Source: Erythrobacter sp. SCSIO 43205
Lineage (GTDB): Bacteria > Pseudomonadota > Alphaproteobacteria > Sphingomonadales > Sphingomonadaceae
Length of the DNA: 64,000 nucleotides
NCBI RefSeq assembly: GCF_019904235.1
Contig: NZ_CP063202.1
Location: 1,612,001 to 1,676,000 of the forward strand
Direction: 5' to 3'
Below are positions 1 through 9,486 of the stretch, in pieces. The notes under the pieces are model-generated. The model saw only the letters and a list, made by a program, of their open reading frames with translations, made no database searches and was not told the DNA's origin. Numbering within the stretch: position 1 is the first letter of the stretch; every line of letters begins with the position of its first letter. The position numbers were made by a program, and so were the translations under genes.

Positions 1-30
1 GCGAGCTTGAGATTTGGGATTGGTGTTCAT
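1..30 (-). CDS. nusB: Probable NusB, first ten codons only (cut by window edge)
   Basis: The minus strand opens with an ATG that overlaps the hisD stop codon by 2 bases (ATGA), and ten codons ([10 protein letters not shown]) run off the left edge. The KSQAR segment resembles the start of alphaproteobacterial NusB, the transcription antitermination factor, and hisG-hisD-nusB is a gene order I recall from sphingomonads. The rest of the gene is outside the window, so the name is an inference from ten residues and position. Confidence 0.5.
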   Translation of the reverse strand, partial: MNTNPKSQAR

Positions 31-1319
31 TTAAGGCGCAATTCTACTGATTTGGCGTGGGCAGGCAGCCCTTCGGCATGGGCGAGGGTGGCGGCAGCCG
101 GGCCGATGGCGCTGAAGGATGCGTCATCCAGTTGGATGAAGCTTGTGCGTTTCATAAAGTCGAGAACCGAAAGCCCGCTGGAAAAACGCGCGCGCCTGCC
201 GGTGGGAAGGACGTGGTTGGGGCCAGCGACATAATCGCCCACTGCCTCTGGCGTCATGCGGCCAAGGAAGATGCTGCCAGCGTGGCGGATCTTTTCCATC
301 ATCCCTTGCGGGTCATCAATCGCCAGCTCGACGTGTTCGGAGGCAAAGGCGTTGACGAGGTCGGGCGCTTCGCGTGACAAATCGTTCACAACGATAATAA
401 CCCCGTGATCGTCCCAGCTTGCCCGCGCCGTCTTTGCGGTGGCCAGCATACTGATCTGCACGTCAATGCGGTCGGCCACTTCGGCGGCGAAGCCTGCATC
501 ATCGGTGATCAGGATTGATTGCGAAGTCGGGTCGTGCTCTGCCTGGCTTAAAAGGTCAGCGGCGATCCAATCGGCATCATTCTTGGCATCGGCGACGACC
601 AGAATTTCGCTCGGTCCAGCGACCATGTCGATGCCAACCACGCCGTAGAGTTGTCGTTTGGCTTCGGCGACATAGGCGTTGCCGGGCCCGGTCACGACAT
701 CGACGCGGGCGATTTTGTCCGTACCATAAGCGAGCGCGCCAATCGCCTGCGCCCCGCCAACGCGCCAGATTTCATCAACACCGGCAATGTGCGCGGCGGC
801 CAATACGAGCGGATTGGAATTGCCTTTGGGCGTGGGGGTGACGACCACCAGACGTTCAACACCTGCGACACGGGCAGGAATCGCATTCATCAAAAGCGAG
901 GAGGGGTACGCCGCACGCCCTCCGGGAACATAAAGCCCGGCTGCATCCACCGGCCGCCAAACCGCGCCAAGCCGCGCGCCGGTATCGTCGGTGTAATCGC
1001 GGTTCTTTGGCAGTTGCGCCTCGTGATAGGCGCGGATGCGCGATGCCGCGAGTTCAAGCGCATCGCGCTGTTCATCGGCAAGCGTATCGTAGGCGGCCTT
1101 GCAGGCGTTTTCCGTGATGGTCCAATCGCTGTCTTCGCCAAGGGTGTAACCGTCAAAACGCTGCGTGTATTGGGACAAGGCCTTGTCGCCATTGCTGCGT
1201 ACGGAGCGAAGAATATCGGCAACGGCGCCTGCAACATCGCTGTCCGCCTCGCGCCGTGCGTCGATCACACGCGAAAACTGGCGAGCGAATTCTGGATCTG
1301 TCGTGCTTAACTGTTTCAT
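27..1319 (-). CDS. hisD: Histidinol dehydrogenase
   Basis: This 430-residue protein catalyses the last two steps of histidine synthesis, the NAD-dependent oxidation of L-histidinol to L-histidine. The family's zinc and catalytic residues are visible: Q259 and H262 in QAEHD, the catalytic pair E328-H329 in ASEHVEL, D362 in GDYVAGPNH, and H421 near the C-terminus. Length and the conserved [11 protein letters not shown] and [10 protein letters not shown] segments fit full-length HisD. The start overlaps the hisG stop by 4 bases, which suggests translational coupling in a hisG-hisD operon. Confidence 0.97.
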   Translation of the reverse strand: MKQLSTTDPEFARQFSRVIDARREADSDVAGAVADILRSVRSNGDKALSQYTQRFDGYTLGEDSDWTITENACKAAYDTLADEQRDALELAASRIRAYHEAQLPKNRDYTDDTGARLGAVWRPVDAAGLYVPGGRAAYPSSLLMNAIPARVAGVERLVVVTPTPKGNSNPLVLAAAHIAGVDEIWRVGGAQAIGALAYGTDKIARVDVVTGPGNAYVAEAKRQLYGVVGIDMVAGPSEILVVADAKNDADWIAADLLSQAEHDPTSQSILITDDAGFAAEVADRIDVQISMLATAKTARASWDDHGVIIVVNDLSREAPDLVNAFASEHVELAIDDPQGMMEKIRHAGSIFLGRMTPEAVGDYVAGPNHVLPTGRRARFSSGLSVLDFMKRTSFIQLDDASFSAIGPAAATLAHAEGLPAHAKSVELRLK

Positions 1320-1984
1320 TGCGCGGTACTTTCGCGAAAGGCATCAACCAGCTGCGCAACGCGTGGGTCCGTTTTGTAAGCGGCGCGGTTCACGATCAAG
1401 CGCGCAGTGATGTCGATAATTTGCTGCGTTTCGACAAGGCCGTTCTGCTTCAGCGTGGCACCAGAAGACACAAGGTCAACAATCTGCCGCGCAAGTCCCA
1501 GCGAGGGGGCAAGCTCCATCGCGCCATTGAGCTTTACACATTCCGCCTGAATCCCGCGCGCCTCGAAATGGCGAGCGGTCAGGTTAGGATATTTGGTCGC
1601 CACGCGAAGGTGACTGGCATTGGCGTCGTCGTGTTCGTCACCCGCCATGCGCGCAACGGACAAACGGCAGTGACCAATGTTGAGGTCAACGGGCGCGTAA
1701 AGGTCAGCGTAATCAAACTCTTCAATCACGTCCGAGCCGACTATTCCGATTTGCGCTGCACCGTGCGCGACAAAGGTTGCCACATCGAACGCGCGGACCC
1801 GTATTAGCCGCATATCATCGCGGTTCGTGTCGAAAGAGAGCGAACGGTTGCTCTTATCGTGAAACCCGTCTTCCGGAACGATGCCAACCTGCGCCATTAA
1901 AGGCAGCGCTTCATCGAGGATGCGGCCTTTAGGAACAGCGAATGTAAGAGATGCGCTGGAATTGGAGGAGGGCGTCTTTGTCAT
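1316..1984 (-). CDS. hisG: ATP phosphoribosyltransferase, short form
   Basis: HisG performs the first step of histidine synthesis, joining ATP and PRPP. The recognisable N-terminal motif [15 protein letters not shown] follows a short serine-rich leader. I chose the ATG giving MTKTPSS (222 residues) over an upstream ATG that would add 13 atypical residues. At this length it is the short form without the C-terminal regulatory domain; this class needs HisZ as a partner, and no hisZ is seen here. It lies directly upstream of hisD with a 4-base overlap. Confidence 0.94.
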   Translation of the reverse strand: MTKTPSSNSSASLTFAVPKGRILDEALPLMAQVGIVPEDGFHDKSNRSLSFDTNRDDMRLIRVRAFDVATFVAHGAAQIGIVGSDVIEEFDYADLYAPVDLNIGHCRLSVARMAGDEHDDANASHLRVATKYPNLTARHFEARGIQAECVKLNGAMELAPSLGLARQIVDLVSSGATLKQNGLVETQQIIDITARLIVNRAAYKTDPRVAQLVDAFRESTAQ

Positions 1985-2082
1985 GATGGCCGCGCACTTA
2001 AGGGTTGAGCACCCAAAGGGCAATACGAAGTGCGCAAGCGAACCAATGTGCGAACAGCGGAACCACCGTTAGCCGCAGCTTA

Positions 2083-2982
2083 TTAAGCGCCCAGAAACAC
2101 CTCCATCGCTTCATTTACCTTTTTGGGCGCACCCCAGGTGACAAAGTGCTCGCAGTCTTCGATCCGAACCAATGTAAGCGGGGCGATATGATCTTCCATT
2201 CCTTCCAGATTGCCCGGAGGGAGCGCGGTATCTCCCATTGCCCAGATGACAAGCGTCGGGATGGTGAGTTTCGGGACTTCCGGCGCTGAAAAGTCGGCTG
2301 GTAGCTCAAATGGCTCATTCATCGCTGGCACTTGCATCGGCGTCGCCCGGTAGTAGTTGAGCATCCCGAAAGCAGCATCTGGATTGGACCAATCGTCAAG
2401 CAGAATGGCGCGTTCCTCTGGCTCCATCGATGCCGAATCTTCCCAATCCGCCTCTTTTGCGAGCAACGGCGTGAGACCGCCCTCGCGGATCATCGGATCG
2501 TTCGCCGGGTCTCGAAACCCGCGGATATATTGCGAAGCCTCGCGCTGAACCTTGTCGGTGAACAGCAGTTTTGGAAAGATTGCGGGATGGGGGGCGTTGG
2601 CGATGATTGCTCGCTTTACCCGAGTGTGCTGGCCCGCCAGTGCAACGCCCCACGCAATCGCTCCGCCCCAATCGTGCCCGACGATCGTGAAGCTCGTTAT
2701 GCCCAATGCATCGGCGAGCAGAAACACATCGCCTGTCAGTTTGTCAGGCGTGTATTCGCTGACTTCTTGCGGTTTGGATGACCCGCGATAGCCGCGTTGA
2801 TCAGGCGCGATGCAGCGATAGCCGCTTTGCGAAAAATGCGCGATCTGGTGGCGCCAAGTGCGGTGATTTTCGGGAAAGCCGTGCAGAAATATCAAAGCCT
2901 CGCCATCGCGCGGGCCCATGTCCACCACGTCAAGCTCAATCCCATTGGCAAGGGTTGCGCGGGTTTGGGGAAGCTCGATCAC
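2083..2982 (-). CDS. Alpha/beta hydrolase, epoxide hydrolase-like
   Basis: This 299-residue protein has an alpha/beta hydrolase layout: oxyanion motif HGFP at 34-37, nucleophile D104 in GHDWGG, probable acid D251 and catalytic H279 in CEHF. An aspartate nucleophile rather than serine, plus a tyrosine pair in NYYRA (209-213), fits the epoxide hydrolase or haloalkane dehalogenase branch. The substrate cannot be read from sequence. No signal peptide is seen, so it is probably cytoplasmic. Its start overlaps the stop of the upstream SDR gene by 4 bases, so the two are likely co-translated. Confidence 0.85.
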   Translation of the reverse strand: MIELPQTRATLANGIELDVVDMGPRDGEALIFLHGFPENHRTWRHQIAHFSQSGYRCIAPDQRGYRGSSKPQEVSEYTPDKLTGDVFLLADALGITSFTIVGHDWGGAIAWGVALAGQHTRVKRAIIANAPHPAIFPKLLFTDKVQREASQYIRGFRDPANDPMIREGGLTPLLAKEADWEDSASMEPEERAILLDDWSNPDAAFGMLNYYRATPMQVPAMNEPFELPADFSAPEVPKLTIPTLVIWAMGDTALPPGNLEGMEDHIAPLTLVRIEDCEHFVTWGAPKKVNEAMEVFLGA

Positions 2983-3791
2983 GCCTCTGCTTCCATCTTT
3001 TCCATATATCCAGCCGCTACCATCGCGGCGACCTGATCGAACAGCGCATCGGGGGTACGGCGCGCATCGCCCATCGCAAGCTCGACGCCTTGCGCAACGA
3101 TAATCTCGCGCTCTCCCTTGGCGATACCGTCGAGCATTGTCTTGGCCGCATCGGGTGCTGGAATGCCTTCGTCGATGGCTTTGTCAGAGACGCCGCGTAA
3201 AGAACCATCGGCGGTCATTGCGTTGCGCGACACATTGGTCGCGACCGAGCCGGGATAGATCACGTGCACACCAACCCCGGTTTGCGAGAGTTCAGCGCGC
3301 AGTGCGTCGCCATATCCGGCCAGCCCGAACTTCACTGCGGAATAGGCGGTGCGCATCGGCACGCCCACTTTGCCAGCGATTGACGAGATGAAGGCAAGTG
3401 CGCCGCTGCCGCGTTCGACCATGTGTCCGATCAGCCCTTGTGAAAAGGCGATTTGCGACGTCAGGTCGATGTCGATGATGTCACGGTAAACCTGCATATC
3501 GGTTTTAAGGGCGCGGCTTCGTTGAGAGACACCGGCATTTGCGACGGCGAGATCAACCCCGCCTTTCCAGGCAATCGCTTTGGCAGTTGCCTCAGCAAGC
3601 GCAGCCTCATCGCGCACATCAAAGGGTAGGATCAGCGTTTCGCCGCAATCTTTCGCCACTTCGGAAAGCCTCGCCTCATCGCGGCCCGACAGCACAAGAT
3701 GCGCACCCCGGCTTGCCAGATCACGGGCCAGCGCCGCGCCAATCCCCGATGATGCGCCTGTAATCCAAGCGACCTTGCCCGTGTAATCCAT
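2979..3791 (-). CDS. Short-chain dehydrogenase/reductase (SDR)
   Basis: A 270-residue classical SDR that uses NAD(P)H to interconvert an alcohol and a carbonyl. Visible motifs are the cofactor loop TGASSGIG at 11-18, NAG at 85-87, and the catalytic set with Ser near 137, Y150 and K154 (YSAVK). I chose the ATG giving MDYTGKVAW because the 21 residues before it do not look like this family. The ATGA overlap with the epoxide hydrolase-like gene suggests a shared pathway acting on a lipophilic or xenobiotic compound, which is an inference. Confidence 0.9.
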   Translation of the reverse strand: MDYTGKVAWITGASSGIGAALARDLASRGAHLVLSGRDEARLSEVAKDCGETLILPFDVRDEAALAEATAKAIAWKGGVDLAVANAGVSQRSRALKTDMQVYRDIIDIDLTSQIAFSQGLIGHMVERGSGALAFISSIAGKVGVPMRTAYSAVKFGLAGYGDALRAELSQTGVGVHVIYPGSVATNVSRNAMTADGSLRGVSDKAIDEGIPAPDAAKTMLDGIAKGEREIIVAQGVELAMGDARRTPDALFDQVAAMVAAGYMEKMEAEA

Positions 3792-3873
3792 GCGTCTCTC
3801 CCTTGTTTTCTTTGACTGCAATAGCTGCCGATTGCGGGCGAGCGGGGCAAGCAAATTTATTCAACGCGTCGCG

Positions 3874-4329
3874 CTATCGGGCAATTTGGCGCGCAATGAT
3901 CTCGGACAAGTTTTCGGGAAAGATTGCTTCGGGCCAGTCGGCTAGCTCGTTCAGGGTGAACCAGCGGTGGCTTGTCATTACTTGGCGTTCAAGCTCGGTG
4001 TGGCCGCTTGTCTCGATAACGGGGGCGTTCATCCGCACGAGAAAATAGCGTTCATCCGCTTGTATCGGTTCGCCCTCGACGGTGATGAATTCCGGCGTGG
4101 TGCGTGCGATTTGCGCGCCCGGCTCGGCAGTGATCCCGGTTTCTTCGAAAAGCTCGCGCCGCGCGGCCTCTTCAAAGCTCTCGTGTGCCTCACATTCGCC
4201 GCCAACCGTCACCCAAAAGGGCGGTCGGTCCGCTACGTCAAAGCGGAAGAGCAATACGCGAGTCTCGACATCGAGCACGATGATCCGAGCCGCGCGCCTC
4301 ACGCGCTTTGTGTTGCCAAATTCGTTCAC
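3874..4329 (-). CDS. NUDIX hydrolase
   Basis: This 151-residue protein carries a complete Nudix box at residues 44-66 (G44, E50, R58-E59, E62-E63, G65), the metal-binding motif that cleaves nucleoside diphosphates linked to another group. The flanking beta-strands fit the roughly 150-residue MutT/NUDIX fold. The substrate is not predictable. It sits 9 bases downstream of the bolA gene on the same strand, so the two may share a transcript. Confidence 0.9.
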   Translation of the reverse strand: MNEFGNTKRVRRAARIIVLDVETRVLLFRFDVADRPPFWVTVGGECEAHESFEEAARRELFEETGITAEPGAQIARTTPEFITVEGEPIQADERYFLVRMNAPVIETSGHTELERQVMTSHRWFTLNELADWPEAIFPENLSEIIARQIAR

Positions 4330-4338
4330 TGTGAAAAG

Positions 4339-4611
4339 CTAGGCTGCCGGAGCGCTGGCCTTGATCGCGACCGCGTGGACACGGTCGCCCACAATATCGC
4401 CAAGCGCTGCAATCACGGCGCGTTGGCGAGCAAGGCGGGTCATGCCGGCAAACTCAGCCGCCTCGATCACGACGGTGAAATGCGATTCCCCCGATCCATC
4501 GTCGCCGGAATGCCCTGAGTGATGCGCGCTGTCGTTGATAATTTCGAGGTGCGTCGGAGCAAAAGCTTTGGTGAGAAGATTCTCCATTTCGCTTGCCACA
4601 TTTCCGCTCAT
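4339..4611 (-). CDS. bolA: BolA family protein
   Basis: This 90-residue protein has the BolA fold pattern, with the middle segment HFTVVIEAAEFAGMTRLARQR followed by a helix and the VHAVAIKA strand. BolA proteins bind monothiol glutaredoxins and take part in iron-sulfur handling and stress morphology. A histidine-rich stretch (DSAHHSGHSGDDG) sits in the loop where this family often carries metal-ligand histidines. It is divergent from the J-domain gene, with about 90 bases between the starts, a neighbourhood shared by many alphaproteobacteria. Confidence 0.88.
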   Translation of the reverse strand: MSGNVASEMENLLTKAFAPTHLEIINDSAHHSGHSGDDGSGESHFTVVIEAAEFAGMTRLARQRAVIAALGDIVGDRVHAVAIKASAPAA

Positions 4612-4700
4612 TTCGAATGTCCCTTAATTTTTCGCGATAGTTGTTGCGTAAATTTCACGCCTTGGAATCTGGCGTCTCAATCGCCATTCTCAAGCGCTTT

Positions 4701-5306
4701 ATGGCCAGTAACCGATCTCAGACCCGATTCCACGGACGATTTGAAGGCGAAGACCGGGTTTGCGAGCATCCAACGTGTCGCGAACCGGGGGAGTTCCGCG
4801 CGCCCGGGCTTCGCCCCAATGGCTTTGACGGACCGGGCGAATACCGCTGGTTCTGCCTCGAACACGTGCGTGAGTTCAATCAAGGCTATGATTGGTTCGA
4901 AGGGATGAGCGCGGAAGAAATCCTTGATGCGCAAAATCCGGTGAACGGTTGGCGACGCGAAAGCCCCACTTTTTCCCCGCGCGCCGGTGTCGACGGGATG
5001 CCGCGCTGGAACGATTTCGATGACCCGCTTGAAGCCATTTCAGCACGCGCCAACGGGATCAAGAGCCGCGCTCAACGCGAGGCAGCGATGCAGATGTCAG
5101 GCCGATTTACCAAGGAAGAGGCCGAAGCTTTGGAGACGATGGGCCTTGGTTCTGACACCACCAAACAGCGCCTTCGCCGCCGGTATTCCGAGTTGGTCAG
5201 GCGCTATCACCCGGACCGCAATGGCGGCGACCGTTCCTACGAAGGGCGGCTCAACAAGGTGGTCGATGCCTATCAAACTCTGCGTAAGGCAGCTGCGATT
5301 TCGTAA
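4701..5306 (+). CDS. J-domain (DnaJ-like) protein
   Basis: This 201-residue protein has a C-terminal J domain (about 137-200) with the HPD motif at 170-172, which stimulates DnaK ATPase. The N-terminal part has cysteines C21, C26 and C52 with H55, possibly a small metal site. It lacks the Gly/Phe and zinc-finger regions of true DnaJ. I took the ATG giving MASNRSQ; a start 20 codons earlier is possible but adds atypical residues. It lies between bolA (divergent) and cobS, as in many alphaproteobacteria. Confidence 0.88.
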   Translation: MASNRSQTRFHGRFEGEDRVCEHPTCREPGEFRAPGLRPNGFDGPGEYRWFCLEHVREFNQGYDWFEGMSAEEILDAQNPVNGWRRESPTFSPRAGVDGMPRWNDFDDPLEAISARANGIKSRAQREAAMQMSGRFTKEEAEALETMGLGSDTTKQRLRRRYSELVRRYHPDRNGGDRSYEGRLNKVVDAYQTLRKAAAIS

Positions 5307-5330
5307 GATCGGTGAGGGCCCTAATTCTCC

Positions 5331-6170
5331 TCAATTCTGCCTGAATGCCCAACGCAGCGTGCGGCCCACACCCCATGTCGCAGCGCGCGCGGGCAGGGCG
5401 GTGAGCATGGGGCGTTGCAGCCCAAGCATGGAGCGCGCAAAACCCGGCAGCATGGCAACGGCTTCTGCTCCGATGACGGTCTGAACCGCAACGGGCGTGC
5501 CCTTGGGGCGCTGGCTCAGTACCAATTGCGCCACTTCGCGCGCTTCGGGCGAGGGGCGAAGGTCGCTGCGTAATTCCCGGAAAAGCGCGTCCGCCTCGCG
5601 CCGCGTAGTGGGCACAGGGTCAGCACCAAGAGCGCGCGCGATGACGGCGAACTGGCGGTAATATTCATCCTGCTCGTGACCCGGCATATTGGGCCGCACA
5701 TGGCGCAAATATCCTGCAAGAAAGCTTTGCGCCTCAGTCACATGAACCCACGCAAGCGTTCGCGGATTGGTTGCCTGATAGGGTGATCCATCGGGCAGCG
5801 TCCCACCCACCTTGGCGTGGATACGGTTGACCCGCTCAATCGCTTTTTGTGCATCGTCGCGGTGACCAAATGTCGTCACCGCAATAAAGCGCGCGGTGCG
5901 TTGAAGCCGTCCGTGCATATCTTCGCGAAAATTAGAGTGGTCGAGCACCCCTTGCAGCGCGTGCGGGTGAAGCATCTGCAAGAGGAGCGCGCGAACCCCG
6001 CCGGTCATCATCCCCACTATATCAGCGTGGACAAGGCGTATCGGTGTGTCCTTTTCAAATAAAGCTTCATCCGAAGGCGGGACAGGTTTTTGACCCGACG
6101 ACTGATCGTTGAAGGTCGCGCGGACTTGATCCACGAGTTTCAGTCTTAGGCTTTCAACCGGAGAGGGCAT
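5331..6170 (-). CDS. DUF2236 / MpaB-type oxygenase family protein
   Basis: This 279-residue protein matches the DUF2236 family, which includes the latex-clearing and MpaB-like oxygenases. Recognisable segments are the alanine/leucine helix with MLHPHALQGVLDHS, then RFIAVTTFG, followed by AWVHVTEAQSF, histidine-bearing helices typical of this haem-containing family. Its substrate is unknown. It interrupts the bolA - J protein - cobS neighbourhood on the opposite strand; its start is 113 bases from cobS, so the two promoters are divergent. Confidence 0.82.
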   Translation of the reverse strand: MPSPVESLRLKLVDQVRATFNDQSSGQKPVPPSDEALFEKDTPIRLVHADIVGMMTGGVRALLLQMLHPHALQGVLDHSNFREDMHGRLQRTARFIAVTTFGHRDDAQKAIERVNRIHAKVGGTLPDGSPYQATNPRTLAWVHVTEAQSFLAGYLRHVRPNMPGHEQDEYYRQFAVIARALGADPVPTTRREADALFRELRSDLRPSPEAREVAQLVLSQRPKGTPVAVQTVIGAEAVAMLPGFARSMLGLQRPMLTALPARAATWGVGRTLRWAFRQN

Positions 6171-6283
6171 GGGCGGGAACCTATCACACTCAATAGGAAT
6201 TGGGAGAATATCTTGCGCTTTGGACCGGTTGCGACAAGCAACTCTTGCCCCGACGCTCGCAGCCCACTAACGGTCATGACGAA

Positions 6284-7273
6284 ATGAATACGCACTCAAC
6301 AGAAGAATTCGCAGGCGCAAGCCCTTTGCCAACCGAGCCCGACACAACCGTCGATGTGCGCGAGACATTTGGCATCGACATCGATTGGCAGGTTCCCGCT
6401 TTCAGCACGCCGTCAGAGCACGTGCCTGAAGTGGATGAGGCATATGTCTTTGATCCCGATACGACTTTGGCGATCCTTGCCGGCTTTGCCCACAATCGCC
6501 GGGTGATGGTGCAAGGTTACCACGGCACGGGTAAATCGACCCACATCGAACAGGTCGCAGCGCGCCTTAACTGGCCCAGTATTCGCGTCAATCTGGACGC
6601 ACACATCAGCCGGATTGATCTTGTTGGCCGCGATGCAATCGTTCTGAAAGACGGTCAGCAAGTCACTGAATTTAAGGAAGGTATCCTTCCTTGGGCGCTT
6701 CAGCATCCGGTGGCTTTGACCTTCGACGAATATGACGCGGGTCGCCCTGATGTGATGTTTGTTATCCAGCGTATTCTGGAATTTGATGGCCGCCTGACGC
6801 TGCTTGATCAAAACCGCGTGATCACGCCCAACCCGCATTTCCGCCTGTTTGCGACGACCAACACGGTTGGGCTTGGTGATACGAGCGGGCTTTATCATGG
6901 CACGCAGGCGATCAACCAGGCGCAGATGGACCGTTGGAACGTGGTGGTTGCTCTGAACTACCTGCCCGCCGAAACGGAACAGCAAATCGTCGCCTCCAAA
7001 ACGCCTGACACTGACGAGGCGGTGATCGCCGATATGGTCAAGGTCGCGGAGCTGACGCGTCAAGGCTTTATGAACGGCGATATCTCCACAGTGATGAGCC
7101 CGCGTACGGTCATAACCTGGGCACAGAACGCGGCAATCTTCAACTCAATCGGTTTTGCCTTCCGCCTGTCGTTCCTCAACAAATGCGATGAGGCAGAGCG
7201 CAGCCTGGTGAGCGAGTATTACCAGCGCGTCTTTGGCGAAGACTTGCCCGAGGGCGCGGCCAAGGGGGCCTAG
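6284..7273 (+). CDS. cobS: Cobaltochelatase subunit CobS (AAA+ ATPase)
   Basis: CobS is the AAA+ ATPase of the aerobic CobNST complex that inserts cobalt into hydrogenobyrinate diamide during B12 synthesis. The 329-residue product shows Walker A GYHGTGKS (78-85), Walker B LTFDEYD (145-151), sensor ATTN (190-193) and an arginine in DRW (216-218). I used the ATG giving MNTHST; upstream in-frame sequence is atypical. Usually cobT follows directly, but here a penicillin-binding protein follows, so cobT must be elsewhere or absent. Confidence 0.92.
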   Translation: MNTHSTEEFAGASPLPTEPDTTVDVRETFGIDIDWQVPAFSTPSEHVPEVDEAYVFDPDTTLAILAGFAHNRRVMVQGYHGTGKSTHIEQVAARLNWPSIRVNLDAHISRIDLVGRDAIVLKDGQQVTEFKEGILPWALQHPVALTFDEYDAGRPDVMFVIQRILEFDGRLTLLDQNRVITPNPHFRLFATTNTVGLGDTSGLYHGTQAINQAQMDRWNVVVALNYLPAETEQQIVASKTPDTDEAVIADMVKVAELTRQGFMNGDISTVMSPRTVITWAQNAAIFNSIGFAFRLSFLNKCDEAERSLVSEYYQRVFGEDLPEGAAKGA

Positions 7274-7297
7274 GGCGTTCGCCGCTTGCCTTGCACC

Positions 7298-7315
7298 GTG
7301 TTATCCTGATAACAC
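7298..7315. promoter_or_regulatory. Perfect 8-bp palindrome directly before the PBP gene
   Basis: GTGTTATC-CT-GATAACAC is a perfect inverted repeat with a 2-base spacer, ending 9 bases before the ATG at 7325 and 25 bases after the cobS stop. Its size and symmetry suit an operator for a dimeric repressor, or an RNA stem (7 bp, loop CCTG) that could mask the ribosome-binding region, where no clear Shine-Dalgarno is seen. The regulator is unknown. Confidence 0.45.
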
Positions 7316-7324
7316 ACCGTTGCA

Positions 7325-9475
7325 ATGGCATTCTTTGACCGATTCTGGAGACGCGGACGGGCCGATGATCGCGAAAGCGATGAGGGCGGCTATTACGCGC
7401 TTTATGAATCGCAACGTCCCTTGGACCCGGACGATCGCACCACCAGTTACCGTCCTGCCGGCTCGACCGACTTTTCGCGTTGGGATGCGGGGCTTTCGCA
7501 GCTCGACAGCTCAGCGGCGCTAGTCCCCGAAGATCGCGGCTCTTTCTGGAAGCGCGCATTCTGGCTTGGGCGGCGAAAGCGCTGGTGGACGGTTCGCATT
7601 GTCGCTGCGATCATCGCTGTCTTCATCGCTCTGGTTGCATGGCTTGCGATTACCGCGCCGCTTTCGAAAAGCCTTGAACCTATTGCCGCGCCGCAAGTGA
7701 CGCTGCTTGCGAGCGACGGCACGCCAATCGCGCGAAGCGGGGCGATGGTTGCCGCGCCTGTTAAAGTTGCTGATCTTCCGCCCCATGTGATTGAGCCGTT
7801 CCTCGCGATTGAGGACCGCCGGTTTTATTCGCACTGGGGCGTTGATCCGCGCGGGATTGCGCGCGCCGTTTGGACCGGGCGGGGCGGGGGCTCCACCATT
7901 ACGCAGCAGCTTGCCAAATTCACATGGCTGACCTCTGAGCGCAGCCTTACCAGGAAAGCGCAAGAGGCGCTGATCGCGTTCTGGATTGAGACGTGGCTCA
8001 CCAAGGATGAAATCCTCGAACGCTATCTTTCCAACGCGTATTTTGGCGATAATCAGTATGGCCTTCGCGCTGCGTCGATGCACTATTTTTACCGCAAGCC
8101 GGAGAATTTGAAGCCTGAGCAAGCCGCCATGCTCGCAGGATTGTTGCAGGCCCCATCGCGCTACAATCCGACCAAGCATTATGACCGGGCAAAAGCGCGC
8201 ATGGATCTGGTTGTCGGGGCGATGGTGGATGCAGGCTATTTGACGCAAGCGCAGGCGGACCGGATGCCATCGCCGCGCCTGGATGTGCGCACAATCGATG
8301 AACTGCCCACGGGCACCTATTTCGCTGACTGGGCTCTGCCTCTCGCGCGCGAGGGGATAGAGCGTGGCTATGAAAAGCAGGTGGTGCAAACGACACTGGA
8401 TGCGCAGCTTCAAGCGCTCGCCAACCGCGTGGTCAGCCGCGCACGTCTAGGCAATGCTCAGGTCGGCCTTGTCGCCATGCGCCCCACAGGCGAGGTGGTC
8501 GCCATGGTGGGCGGCAAATCTTATGCCGACAGCCCGTTCAACCGCGTCACACAGGCAAAGCGTCAACCGGGATCGACCTTCAAACTGTTCGTCTATCTCG
8601 CCGCGCTTGAAGCAGGGTGGGAGCCGGACGATACCATTTCAAACCAGTCGATAGAGACGGGCAGTTACCGCCCCAAAAATGCGCGCGAGCGGTATTCGGA
8701 AACGATCACTCTGGAAGATGCCTTTGCCACGTCGAGCAATGTCGCCGCTGTACGTCTGTTCAATGAGGTCGGCAGCGATGCGGTGATCCGCACGGCGCGT
8801 TCGCTGGGCGTGACGTCCGATCTGCCCGAAGGTGATCCCAGCCTTGCCCTTGGCACGACGAGTATGAGCCTTCTTGAGCTAACAGCTGCCTATGCCGGGG
8901 TTGCTGCGAACGAATATCCGGTGCGCCCTTATGCCTTCCCGCAAGAGGAGGAAAGTTGGTGGGAATGGCTGACGAACAGTAGGGGGTCCTTCTCTGGCCG
9001 CGTGCACGAAGACATGGAGCAAATGCTGCGCGCGGCGATCAATCGCGGCACAGGCGAGGCGGCTGAATTGCCCATCGCAAATTTCGGAAAAACGGGCACG
9101 ACGCAGAATTACCGCGATGCATTGTTTGTGGGCTATGCGGGCGATCTGGTGGTGGGCGTGTGGGTCGGCAATGACGACAACTCACCGCTTGATAATGTCT
9201 CCGGAGGCGGGCTCCCTGCGCGCATCTGGAAAGATTTCATGCGCGGCGCTCTCGACTTGCCTGCGCCAAAACCCAAAGCCTCACCCAACCCTCAGGGCCC
9301 CGTTGAACCCTTGGACATCAACATTGAAGACGGCGAGGAAATCCCGCTCGGCGAAGATGGCACCACTTTGCGCATAGAAGAGGGCGGCCTCATCCTTAGC
9401 CAGGACGGCGTACCGCTCGAATTGCGCGTGACTGAGGACGGCATCCAGGTCGAACCAACCGGAGATGGCCCGTAA
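7325..9475 (+). CDS. Class A penicillin-binding protein (PBP1-type)
   Basis: A 716-residue bifunctional peptidoglycan synthase. A cytoplasmic N-terminus is followed by one membrane span (about 89-111), then a GT51 glycosyltransferase domain with catalytic E163 in EDRRF and the GGGSTITQQLAK motif (187-198), then a transpeptidase domain with S417-T-F-K420, S470-S-N472 and K589-T-G591. The C-terminus (from about 660) is an acidic, proline-containing tail. Both active sites are intact. It starts 51 bases after cobS with a palindrome between the two genes. Confidence 0.93.
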   Translation: MAFFDRFWRRGRADDRESDEGGYYALYESQRPLDPDDRTTSYRPAGSTDFSRWDAGLSQLDSSAALVPEDRGSFWKRAFWLGRRKRWWTVRIVAAIIAVFIALVAWLAITAPLSKSLEPIAAPQVTLLASDGTPIARSGAMVAAPVKVADLPPHVIEPFLAIEDRRFYSHWGVDPRGIARAVWTGRGGGSTITQQLAKFTWLTSERSLTRKAQEALIAFWIETWLTKDEILERYLSNAYFGDNQYGLRAASMHYFYRKPENLKPEQAAMLAGLLQAPSRYNPTKHYDRAKARMDLVVGAMVDAGYLTQAQADRMPSPRLDVRTIDELPTGTYFADWALPLAREGIERGYEKQVVQTTLDAQLQALANRVVSRARLGNAQVGLVAMRPTGEVVAMVGGKSYADSPFNRVTQAKRQPGSTFKLFVYLAALEAGWEPDDTISNQSIETGSYRPKNARERYSETITLEDAFATSSNVAAVRLFNEVGSDAVIRTARSLGVTSDLPEGDPSLALGTTSMSLLELTAAYAGVAANEYPVRPYAFPQEEESWWEWLTNSRGSFSGRVHEDMEQMLRAAINRGTGEAAELPIANFGKTGTTQNYRDALFVGYAGDLVVGVWVGNDDNSPLDNVSGGGLPARIWKDFMRGALDLPAPKPKASPNPQGPVEPLDINIEDGEEIPLGEDGTTLRIEEGGLILSQDGVPLELRVTEDGIQVEPTGDGP

Positions 9476-9486
9476 AGCGCTGTGCC

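Noticed and set aside
651..1310. A 219-codon open frame antisense to hisD
   Set aside because: Shadow of hisD codon use; hisD has all catalytic residues on the minus strand.
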